Made by a program: the position numbers and the translations under genes. This document shows, one piece after another, positions 1 through 6,895 of a stretch of DNA of 64,000 nucleotides (position 1 is the stretch's first letter; each line of letters begins with the position of its first letter). Below the pieces are notes generated by a model, which searched no databases, had not been told where the DNA came from, and worked only from the letters and a program-made list of their open reading frames with translations. Location of the stretch: NCBI GenBank assembly GCA_938009275.1, contig CALLHY010000062.1, forward strand, positions 57,630-121,629, in the 5' to 3' direction. The stretch is from an uncultured bacterium (GTDB taxonomy: Bacteria > Cloacimonadota > Cloacimonadia > Cloacimonadales > Cloacimonadaceae).

Positions 1-1473
1 AAGTACTTTGACAACTCTCAAGGTGAGCAGATCGAGGTTTACCAAAGCGATGGGAACTCCAATAGGGGCATTAGGATGAACCTGAGCCTCCAGAACTCGA
101 ATTTGCTTAGCACATGGGCACAAAAGCTTAAAAGCCGAATGCCTGAGCCCAACAAACCTGATGATCACGAAAAACCTAAAGAACTTGATCCCAATGCCAA
201 ACCTGAGGACTCTGGAACCCAAATGCCACCAAGCAAGCCAGAGGAGGAAAAGCCTAAAGAAGACTTCAAGGAAGAGGAGTATAACCCCGAAAAGCCTAAG
301 GAAGATGTAAAGGATGAAGGCGAGAAATGGTTTTTGGAAGAGCTAAGAAAATATGATGAAGACTATGCTCTTTCTGGGCCTCATTCTCCAGAAGAAGATA
401 AGCTAAATAACGAAACCAGAGAGTTATATATTGCAAAGCTGAGGAATAACTTAAAGGAATTGGGTTTTGATGATAGTGCCGCTACCGAGCCTGGCAAAGT
501 AGAAGACCCAAATCAAGACACCGATACCCCCAAAACTCCTAAGCCGAAATCTGCCCCAAAGAACTATTTGTTTACTATTGTAAACTCCTTATCTCGAGTA
601 AAAAACATCACCGCGTCCTATCAAAATGGTTACACCATGAACTACGCTCGCAATACAGACAAGTTACCCTTTGCCTTCCAAATTGGCTTGCCGAATAGCG
701 TTCCCGAAGGCTTTCTGGATTCCACATCGGATGACAATACCATCACCTTTGGTTCTGGTCTCACCATTTCCAGAAACATCGATAGCGTTATAAACTATTC
801 ATATACTACAAACAAACGATATGCAAGCGCAAGTAACCAAAGCATTGGCTACACTTTCCCCGATGTTACCCTAACCCTGATGAACTTTGAAAACTGGATT
901 GGAATGGCTAACTACCTAACTGGAACAAGGCTTAATACCGGCTTCCAAAACTCCTTAAGGCAAAATGGCGATATAAACTGGGTGAAGCCCAAGCAGGAAA
1001 CTAAAACCATCTCTCTCAATCCTTTGCTGGGGTTCAGTGGCACCATTATGAAGGTAGTAAATACCAATATGAGTTTTGCTGTGTCCCGAACAGAAAACAC
1101 CACCGATATGGACACCTATCAGATTATTAAAACCAGCAATACCCAAACCCTTAATGGCAACATATCTTACAGCTTCCGCTCTGGCAGAGGATTCACCATA
1201 CCCTTCACCAAGCGAAAGATACATATAAACAATGAGCTTAGCTCCAGCCTGGCATTTGCTTATGATAGAAGCTACGACGAAACCCAGGGAAGAGAAAGCA
1301 CTCAAGTTGATAGAAACACCTCTCGCTTGGCGATCACGCCCGGAGCAAGCTACCAGTTTGATTCCAACATTCGCGCAGGGCTTACCAGCAGCTATGAGAT
1401 AACTACCGACAAAAAACGCGACGATGGAACCAGTATGTTTAGCCTTGGCTTGTGGGTGGAAGTAAATCTATAA
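1..1473 (+). CDS. SprA-like outer-membrane beta-barrel protein, C-terminal part (5' end outside window)
   Basis: The frame is open from base 1, so this is the 3' part of a longer gene; the first Met at 76 is internal. The C-terminal ~290 residues are alternating polar/hydrophobic beta-strands typical of an outer-membrane barrel. The stretch around SYSFRSGRGFTIPFTKRKI, followed by a strand-rich end, resembles the C-terminus of SprA/Sov, the giant T9SS translocon barrel of Bacteroidota. Between two barrel-like parts lies a ~160-residue hydrophilic insert very rich in Pro, Lys, Glu and Asp. The PorV-like, PorE-like and sorting-domain genes elsewhere in the window fit a T9SS assignment. It could instead be another large barrel, since only the last 490 residues are visible. 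The family call is by pattern recognition, not by search. Confidence 0.65.
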   Translation, partial: KYFDNSQGEQIEVYQSDGNSNRGIRMNLSLQNSNLLSTWAQKLKSRMPEPNKPDDHEKPKELDPNAKPEDSGTQMPPSKPEEEKPKEDFKEEEYNPEKPKEDVKDEGEKWFLEELRKYDEDYALSGPHSPEEDKLNNETRELYIAKLRNNLKELGFDDSAATEPGKVEDPNQDTDTPKTPKPKSAPKNYLFTIVNSLSRVKNITASYQNGYTMNYARNTDKLPFAFQIGLPNSVPEGFLDSTSDDNTITFGSGLTISRNIDSVINYSYTTNKRYASASNQSIGYTFPDVTLTLMNFENWIGMANYLTGTRLNTGFQNSLRQNGDINWVKPKQETKTISLNPLLGFSGTIMKVVNTNMSFAVSRTENTTDMDTYQIIKTSNTQTLNGNISYSFRSGRGFTIPFTKRKIHINNELSSSLAFAYDRSYDETQGRESTQVDRNTSRLAITPGASYQFDSNIRAGLTSSYEITTDKKRDDGTSMFSLGLWVEVNL

Positions 1474-1520
1474 GACCAAGCAATTGCATCGCCAAAAATC
1501 CTCCTAAGAATTGCGCTATT

Positions 1521-1574
1521 ATTACGCATGAAATACGCATCTCATCCGTAATTCATGCGTATTTCATGCGTAAT
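1521..1574. repeat. Palindromic intergenic repeat, family 1 copy A
   Basis: Two perfect 20-bp arms (1521-1540 and 1555-1574) flank a 14-nt loop; the arm reads ATTACGCATGAAATACGCAT. It lies between the convergent ends of the SprA-like gene and the LPP20 lipoprotein gene. Related copies are at 18811-18853 and 52347-52395, also at convergent junctions. It may act as a two-way terminator or a mobile palindrome. No T-tract follows directly. Confidence 0.85.
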
Positions 1575-1579
1575 TCGTT

Positions 1580-1598
1580 CAAGGAAGCAGCAGGGAAG
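1580..1598. repeat. Half-copy of the 31-bp-arm palindrome (family 2)
   Basis: The 19 bases CAAGGAAGCAGCAGGGAAG match one arm of the large palindromes at 24545-24609 and 41295-41363. The partner arm is absent, so this looks like a remnant. It directly follows family-1 copy A. Confidence 0.6.
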
Positions 1599-1671
1599 AA
1601 AATGCTAACATCATCATTACATAGATGATAACATGCTGGAATCTGTATTGATTATGAAGGGGTATGAGATA

Positions 1672-3015
1672 CTATCGCATTATATGCTGTTCTACTAAAG
1701 AAAACATCAGGTTGTCACATATCCGGTTTACCGCAGCAAGCTCACTAGCTTTCCGAGCGTTTTCCCGGTTGTTACCTGTGCTTTTGATGCCCGCAACGGT
1801 TGTGCTGAAAAGGCTAATTCCAGTTCTGGTGTCCAGCAGTTCTACATTGGCATCGGCAGTGGCAGAATAGAGCCTCAGGTTATTCACATACTCACCTTCG
1901 TGGCTAACTATCTCTATTCTAAAGGTATAATCGCTGGCTTTAATGTCAGTAAGCACTTCCATATCTAGATTTTGCAGCTTGTTTACAACCATGTCTTTAT
2001 AGCTTGAGCCGGGCTTCCCGTCAAAGCTGTAGATAAGGAATGCCCGGGGTTTGTTTACACTTATGTTAAGTTTTGCGGGACTGAAGCGGAGTATGCTGAA
2101 CATCTGCTTGATAACAGGATTTTCCAAGCTCTGCAGCCAGTATGCCTTGTCTGGCGTAACATATATGCTTTGTTGTGGGCTATAGCTGCTTATCCTGTTT
2201 ATCACCAGCATTGCCATGCCATTGGTATCGGTAACACCCGTCTCCACTATATCCCCCGCGCCACTATCAAAATCGTACTTTAGTGGGAATGCACTGGCTG
2301 CAATTATGCGTGATTCTTTATTATATTTAACGTTTAAACTCACTGAAGCGGTTCTTCTCAGCTTAGCTACCATGTTTATGTTTTGTGGATCAAGATATAT
2401 TAGTATCGTTTCGGGAAGTGACTGAAGACGGCTAAAAAGCTCGTTGTAAAGATTAATCTCATTACCCCGGTATGCGGCTGTTAAATCCAGATCGGTAAAG
2501 TCTACAACTAATTCTAATGCTTTTAGTAAGGATGAAATGCCTGCTGTAATCCCTGTACTGGCATCATCATACTCCTCCATAAGTTTCAAAGCTTGCGATA
2601 TCGCCAAATCTCTCTGTTGCACACGCCAGGCATGATAGGCACTTTTGGAAAGACGATAGTATGCCCAATAGTCTCTGTCATTCTCATAAGTTCCATAAAG
2701 CTGGATGTCCTTCAGTTTGTTTCGGCTGGAGCTTTTTATCTGACTAATCAACTCAGCAGACGGGATGCCGTTTGCCTCTGTTTCTTTTAGATAAATATCG
2801 GAATCTATCTGTACGCTTATCTGAGTGGATATCTCTCTAAGGGCATTATCTCTGGCTAGATCGACATAGTTAGGAGCTTTCTTATTGAAGCGCACAACAG
2901 CAGTATAGTATTCATTGTTATAGGGGCGTTGTTCCACCCATTCAGGCACTTGCTTCGACATGCTGCATGCCCCCATAACTACAAGTATGATAAGCAAATA
3001 TAATATCTTACGCAT
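1672..3015 (-). CDS. LPP20-family lipoprotein
   Basis: 447 residues with a lipoprotein signal peptide (hydrophobic run, then Cys17 in VMGAC). After the Cys comes PEWVEQRP and a helical domain (about residues 45-150) with conserved aromatic positions and the run ALREISTQISVQI, which resembles LPP20-type lipoproteins. The C-terminal half is beta-rich with no recognised motif. The start lies 1 base after the stop of the CsgG-like lipoprotein gene upstream, so the two form one operon. Both are probably anchored to the outer membrane and may work together. The exact role is unknown. Confidence 0.7.
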   Translation of the reverse strand: MRKILYLLIILVVMGACSMSKQVPEWVEQRPYNNEYYTAVVRFNKKAPNYVDLARDNALREISTQISVQIDSDIYLKETEANGIPSAELISQIKSSSRNKLKDIQLYGTYENDRDYWAYYRLSKSAYHAWRVQQRDLAISQALKLMEEYDDASTGITAGISSLLKALELVVDFTDLDLTAAYRGNEINLYNELFSRLQSLPETILIYLDPQNINMVAKLRRTASVSLNVKYNKESRIIAASAFPLKYDFDSGAGDIVETGVTDTNGMAMLVINRISSYSPQQSIYVTPDKAYWLQSLENPVIKQMFSILRFSPAKLNISVNKPRAFLIYSFDGKPGSSYKDMVVNKLQNLDMEVLTDIKASDYTFRIEIVSHEGEYVNNLRLYSATADANVELLDTRTGISLFSTTVAGIKSTGNNRENARKASELAAVNRICDNLMFSLVEQHIMR

Positions 3016-3016
3016 A

Positions 3017-4288
3017 TTATTTTAGTAAACTCCTAAGCTTGCTGGAAATAGTGTCTCCCATTCGTTTCAAAGCATCCGAAACCATCTCGCTCTCATCGGG
3101 CGGAAATGGCTCGGCTTTGTCTAATTGCTTGCGTAATGAAGAGTTTAAAGCGCGTTGATCGCCTCTAACCACTCGCACCCAACTATCTTGCCAGGGATTT
3201 TTTGAGTCCAGGCTTTCATGATGAATAATCCTTCCTGTTTCCACATCCAGAATGCTGAAAGAGCCCGTTATAGACGCTGAAGCAGTTTTGGTATATAGCT
3301 TGTAATCACAGCTAACCTCACCCTTAATCTCTCGCTCCTGTGTTTTTCCCTCTTCATCTTGATACTCTTCCTTGCCGATAACTACTGTGGCTTTTGCAGT
3401 GCGAACCACAGAGCTTGTGCGCGAAGGAACAGAAACCACTTGCAGAATACTTCCGGTAATAATCTCGTGAGCACCAAGGATTTGACCCAAATTTACCGTG
3501 CTTGCTTCATTTACCAGGCCCGATGCGCTTAGCTGCTGTTCTGCTAAAACGGCGTCCATCTGGCTGCGGGCAATAATCTCTGTGAATTCATTGATATAGT
3601 TACCCTCCATAATCCGGGAAACTATTAGATCAGACATTAGCTCAGAAATAGCTCCATATCGGTTTCTGGTGTTCGATTTATCTGTGAAGGGAGCAATAGC
3701 AATACGTTTTATCGCAAGCTTACGTGCTTGTTCATATTTTAGCTGAGCATCTTTGTAACCGGGAATAAGGTTCAGAGCTGCCTGGTATTCACGAGCTGCT
3801 TTGCGCTGGGTGTCTATCGCCTTAGACATCTTATCGTAGCGAATGCCAGCCTGATAATGTGCTTCTGCTGCATTCTCTCTACTTAATTTAATCTCATTGC
3901 TCAAATCTGGAATTTCGAGAGTGATGCGGTATCCCGTGTAGGGATCGATTAGCGGAGGAAGATTCTGTATCTGCTCTGCAAGACCTTGTAACTTGATATG
4001 TTCGCTAAGAATTTGCTCCCAGGCATTGGGATCAGAGCTTTTCTCTAACGAGCTTACTCTTGTATTATGGTTGTTTAGAGTCTGAGTCCAGACAGTTTGA
4101 AGCAAGTCTTGAGTTTTTTTATTATCGGGTTTTATTCTAAGCGATCTGGCAGCGTCTGACACTGCTAGCTCGGCATTACCCCTTTCATAGCTCTTTTTTG
4201 CTTTTCGATAATAGCGTCCATTCTGAGAACATGCAGCAAACATTAGGGTAAACAACAACGTTAGAGTAACAAGAAACCGATTGTGCAT
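3017..4288 (-). CDS. CsgG/HfaB-like lipoprotein with N-terminal TPR-like helices
   Basis: 423 residues with a lipobox at Cys20 (FAACS). Residues 25-70 (YYRKAKKSYERGNAELAVSDAAR) look like a tetratricopeptide repeat. From about residue 190, the pattern IKRIAIAPF, then LMSDLIVSRI, IIARSQMDAVLAEQQL and GAHEIITGSI, is the CsgG-type nucleotide-binding-like fold seen in CsgG, HfaB and related outer-membrane lipoproteins. It is first in an operon with the LPP20-like gene (1-base spacing). CsgG proteins form curli secretion pores, but many relatives with TPR extensions have no known substrate, and no curli subunit gene is visible here. The ATG follows a weak purine-rich ribosome-binding site. Confidence 0.7.
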   Translation of the reverse strand: MHNRFLVTLTLLFTLMFAACSQNGRYYRKAKKSYERGNAELAVSDAARSLRIKPDNKKTQDLLQTVWTQTLNNHNTRVSSLEKSSDPNAWEQILSEHIKLQGLAEQIQNLPPLIDPYTGYRITLEIPDLSNEIKLSRENAAEAHYQAGIRYDKMSKAIDTQRKAAREYQAALNLIPGYKDAQLKYEQARKLAIKRIAIAPFTDKSNTRNRYGAISELMSDLIVSRIMEGNYINEFTEIIARSQMDAVLAEQQLSASGLVNEASTVNLGQILGAHEIITGSILQVVSVPSRTSSVVRTAKATVVIGKEEYQDEEGKTQEREIKGEVSCDYKLYTKTASASITGSFSILDVETGRIIHHESLDSKNPWQDSWVRVVRGDQRALNSSLRKQLDKAEPFPPDESEMVSDALKRMGDTISSKLRSLLK

Positions 4289-4462
4289 CGTTTCTCCTTA
4301 TTGGGATGAATATCTTACGAGCAAGGCACAAGTAATATGAGATTGTGTCAAGCGCATTTTTGTAGCTTACTACCTATGCAATACTTACTTTCTTCCAGAT
4401 ATGGAACTTGTCAATGTGATGATTCGCTTTATACTAATATCATAAACTATAGAGGTGAAACC

Positions 4463-4924
4463 ATGAAACATATTCTACTAACCATACTTTTCTTATTCTT
4501 GTTTATCTATTTGTTTGCCCAAACAGGGATGTTTGGAATAAGCTTTGGGCAAGAGAAGTCCAAGGTACAAACTGAGCTGAAAGCAAAAGGCTTTGTTGAA
4601 ACAGATAAAACCGTTTCAATTTTTAATTACACTAACAGCAAGATACCCGACCTTGCGTCTCTCAAACTGTACATAAACGAGGAAAAGGGTATCGTAACAG
4701 GATGGGTGGTTAAATACTCAGTTAACGGCGATCAAGCTAAGATAGACAAGATATTCAATGACCTAACCGAAATGCACGATGTAAGTCCATTCTACGACGA
4801 TTACTACGAAGAACATGTATGGGAACTGGATAATGGAAAGGCTGCTTATGTATATGTTGATCCAGATAGCAGTACACTTACCATAGACTACACGGAATTT
4901 GACGATTCATATTATTGGTATTAA
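4463..4924 (+). CDS. Small secreted protein of unknown function
   Basis: 153 residues starting at ATG 4463, which has a good ribosome-binding site (AGAGGTGA) and begins a clear signal peptide (MKHILLTILFLFLFIYLFAQ, cleavage expected near residue 20). An upstream ATG at 4337 in the same frame would bury the signal peptide and is rejected. The mature part is acidic, with a Tyr/Asp-rich end. GISFGQEKSKVQTEL resembles the start of short repeated periplasmic modules in which a substrate-processing protein family begins GxxFG..., but I do not recognise the family. It converges on the 4930-5817 gene with only 5 bases between the stops. Confidence 0.6.
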   Translation: MKHILLTILFLFLFIYLFAQTGMFGISFGQEKSKVQTELKAKGFVETDKTVSIFNYTNSKIPDLASLKLYINEEKGIVTGWVVKYSVNGDQAKIDKIFNDLTEMHDVSPFYDDYYEEHVWELDNGKAAYVYVDPDSSTLTIDYTEFDDSYYWY

Positions 4925-4929
4925 AGGGG

Positions 4930-5817
4930 CTACTTCATTTCCACCCAATAATCACTAGCATTGATATCCGAACTACCAGAGTGATAGTTGCTGGCTTGTA
5001 CGGATTGAATTTGGCGTACCTTTATGTCTTCCCAAACCCATCCTAGTGGTTTGGCTAAGGTTTCCAGCTTGCCTATGAATTCCTTCGAGGCATAAGCGAA
5101 AGGGCCACATTGAATGTACACTATGTCTTTCAGCTTGTAATCACCAATGCTGGAAATGTTCAATGAAACGCTTTTGCTATTTATGTTCGTATGTAACATA
5201 GCATTGGATAAGTGCCTCGGGTAATCTAACTCAAAAGCCTGTAATGCAGAGTCTACTATCACAATAGACCCGCTTGATTGATACATGGCATCGGTCATAA
5301 ACCTTGAAAACGACAGTGAGCCGCCAAAATGCTCGAAATGTTCCATTGCGTTATCAAGTGGGTGTACTGTATACGGGTGAGGAACAGGATCGAACTTCCC
5401 AAGATGAATAGACTTCAAACCCCTTAGCCACATACTCTCCCGCAATGTAGGCATTATTATGCGTAAATCATCATGGGGTATGGGATTGTGTTGCGATTCT
5501 ACAGCCAGATAGGCAGGTATGTTATCAAGCTCAATTCTATGCAATTCCACTTCGTATGCATCCTGGCTAATGAACTTTATCTTATGCCAGCCTCTGAATC
5601 CCTTTGCATCCAGCCAGGGAATTAACGCAATCCCCCTCCAGGTTTCAGACACCGTTTTACCACCCTTATTCCTACTGGTACTAAAGGTGGATAGCTCCAT
5701 GTTCGTTAGTTCAGTGTAGCTAATTTCAACGCTGTTTCCTGTGGTATCAACTATGCTTATTGCGTTTAAATAAAACGCTGTTATCAAAAGACAAGTAACA
5801 AGAAAAGCTCTAATCAT
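4930..5817 (-). CDS. Periplasmic protein with predicted sulfite-oxidase/molybdopterin-binding fold
   Basis: 295 residues from the ATG at 5817, chosen because GGAG lies about 8 bases upstream and it begins a signal peptide (MIRAFLVTCLLITAF). An ATG at 5847 is also in frame. Residues ~20-140 follow the order of the SUOX-type molybdopterin-binding domain: a first strand with a TTG turn, WRGIAL before a helix (PWLDAKGF), IKFISQDAYEVEL, a buried AYLAVE, LRIIMP and WLRGLKSIHL. The usual cofactor-ligating Cys is not seen, so it may bind without catalysis. The second half (~150-290) is beta-rich and unrecognised. It is divergent from a riboswitch-controlled lipoprotein/TonB receptor operon whose lipoprotein appears to share the fold. 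The fold call is pattern-based. Confidence 0.55.
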   Translation of the reverse strand: MIRAFLVTCLLITAFYLNAISIVDTTGNSVEISYTELTNMELSTFSTSRNKGGKTVSETWRGIALIPWLDAKGFRGWHKIKFISQDAYEVELHRIELDNIPAYLAVESQHNPIPHDDLRIIMPTLRESMWLRGLKSIHLGKFDPVPHPYTVHPLDNAMEHFEHFGGSLSFSRFMTDAMYQSSGSIVIVDSALQAFELDYPRHLSNAMLHTNINSKSVSLNISSIGDYKLKDIVYIQCGPFAYASKEFIGKLETLAKPLGWVWEDIKVRQIQSVQASNYHSGSSDINASDYWVEMK

Positions 5818-5905
5818 GAGTAATCTCCAATTGAGTTTGGGCTTCATATTTAGACAATGGTGTTTATGTCAACCTGCTTCTGATGTTGACAAATAATAGC
5901 ATGTT

Positions 5906-6056
5906 AATCTCATGGTCTCAGCCGAGTGGTTGATCCTAAACAGCATAGCAAGGACTGCCACCGTTAGGGTATGACGGGAAACGGTCATGCCTCCCTTTTG
6001 GAAAGGCTACAGAGGAAATACGCTCCCTGTATGCCTCCTGCTTTTCATGGAGGTAA
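5906..6056 (+). promoter_or_regulatory. Moco/Tuco-type riboswitch leader
   Basis: The leader of the 6060 lipoprotein gene carries the ordered core of the molybdenum/tungsten cofactor RNA motif. TGCCACC (5956-5962) and AGGG (5966-5969) are followed by a hairpin ATGAC/GTCAT (5971-5975 with 5984-5988, loop containing GGGAAACG), then GCCTCCC (5989-5995) and GGAAAGG (6000-6006). The E. coli moaA leader, as I remember it, has the same order: GCCACC, AGGG, hairpin, GCCTCCC, GGAAAGG. Further downstream, CCTCC (6034-6038) can pair with the Shine-Dalgarno GGAGG (6049-6053). Thiamine and cobalamin riboswitch signatures are absent. Whether it prefers the Mo or W form cannot be read with certainty. Confidence 0.8.
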
Positions 6057-6059
6057 AAA

Positions 6060-6875
6060 ATGAAAAAGCTACTCTTCATTATGGTACTAATCATCTCATT
6101 GCTGCTGATATCCTGCAGTGAGAAAGACGACAACCCCACAGACGTTAATGTTGATGGCTACAAGCTGGATCAGTTCATTACGCAGGCAACCGTGAACCAA
6201 TTGATAACAAGCGATACAACTGATGAGAATGATTATCGATACTTGTTTGCTTATGAGATTGTTAGCGACGATGCCGAACCGTGGAGCCCCCGCCAAAGCT
6301 CAAACACGAGTTCAGACCTGAAGTGGGAATCATTTAAAGAAGGTTTCTATATTCCCAGCGACAACAAGAAAACCTGGTTTGCTGATCCTGCCCTACCCAA
6401 TGCATTCAAAGTTAAGAACGCCAAAACATTCAAGCTATATCGGAAAGTGGATATCGTAACAACCAGGAGTTCAATACACGCCGAGTTACACAGCTTAACC
6501 AAGCATACCGTTAATAACTGGAATAGCACCCCCCAACCTGAAGAAGCCATAAAGCTGTCCGATCTACTAACAGGCATAGCTTCCTATACAAGTGTGAAGC
6601 TGGTAGCAGGCGATGGTTACAGTGTAGAATATACCCCCGAACAGATTGCTGATGGGTATTACCTACTAACCTCTGAAGTTACCACATTCCCGAACTTGAA
6701 TAGCACCATGACCGGTAGTCAAAAGAAGTTCAAGCGACTTGCCAGACTTGAAGTTACAACCACAGATGAGCAAGATCACATCTTTGGCTATGCCGATCAG
6801 GCTACCGCCAACACCAGCTTTACGATTCCCAACGACCTAAGTGCGTACACTAAAACCGTTATGGTAGACTATTAA
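6060..6875 (+). CDS. Lipoprotein with predicted sulfite-oxidase-like fold, under Moco/Tuco riboswitch
   Basis: 271 residues; the ATG is 6 bases after GGAGG. The signal peptide ends in a lipobox (LLISC, Cys19). The C-terminal part has a SUOX-like strand order: EELHSLTKH-like strand, AIKLSDLL, VKLVAGDGYSVEYTPEQI, a YYLLTSEV strand and FKRLARLEV. The N-terminal half may be a diverged second copy (FAYEIVSDDAEPW ... FKVKNAKTFKLYRKV). No catalytic Cys is visible. It is the first gene after the riboswitch and is followed after 20 bases by a TonB-dependent receptor, so it could be the surface or periplasmic binding partner of that receptor, for molybdate/tungstate or a pterin cofactor. The function is inferred from context and fold only. 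Confidence 0.6.
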   Translation: MKKLLFIMVLIISLLLISCSEKDDNPTDVNVDGYKLDQFITQATVNQLITSDTTDENDYRYLFAYEIVSDDAEPWSPRQSSNTSSDLKWESFKEGFYIPSDNKKTWFADPALPNAFKVKNAKTFKLYRKVDIVTTRSSIHAELHSLTKHTVNNWNSTPQPEEAIKLSDLLTGIASYTSVKLVAGDGYSVEYTPEQIADGYYLLTSEVTTFPNLNSTMTGSQKKFKRLARLEVTTTDEQDHIFGYADQATANTSFTIPNDLSAYTKTVMVDY

Positions 6876-6895
6876 TCCCCATCTAACAGAATAAC

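Noticed and set aside
4337..4462. Earlier start for the small secreted protein
   Set aside because: It would put 42 residues before a clear signal peptide, and ATG 4463 has a good ribosome-binding site.
5906..6056. Cobalamin or thiamine riboswitch before the TonB receptor operon (a common arrangement)
   Set aside because: The B12 box and the TPP CTGAGA/ACCTGAT motifs are absent, whereas the Moco core elements occur in the right order.
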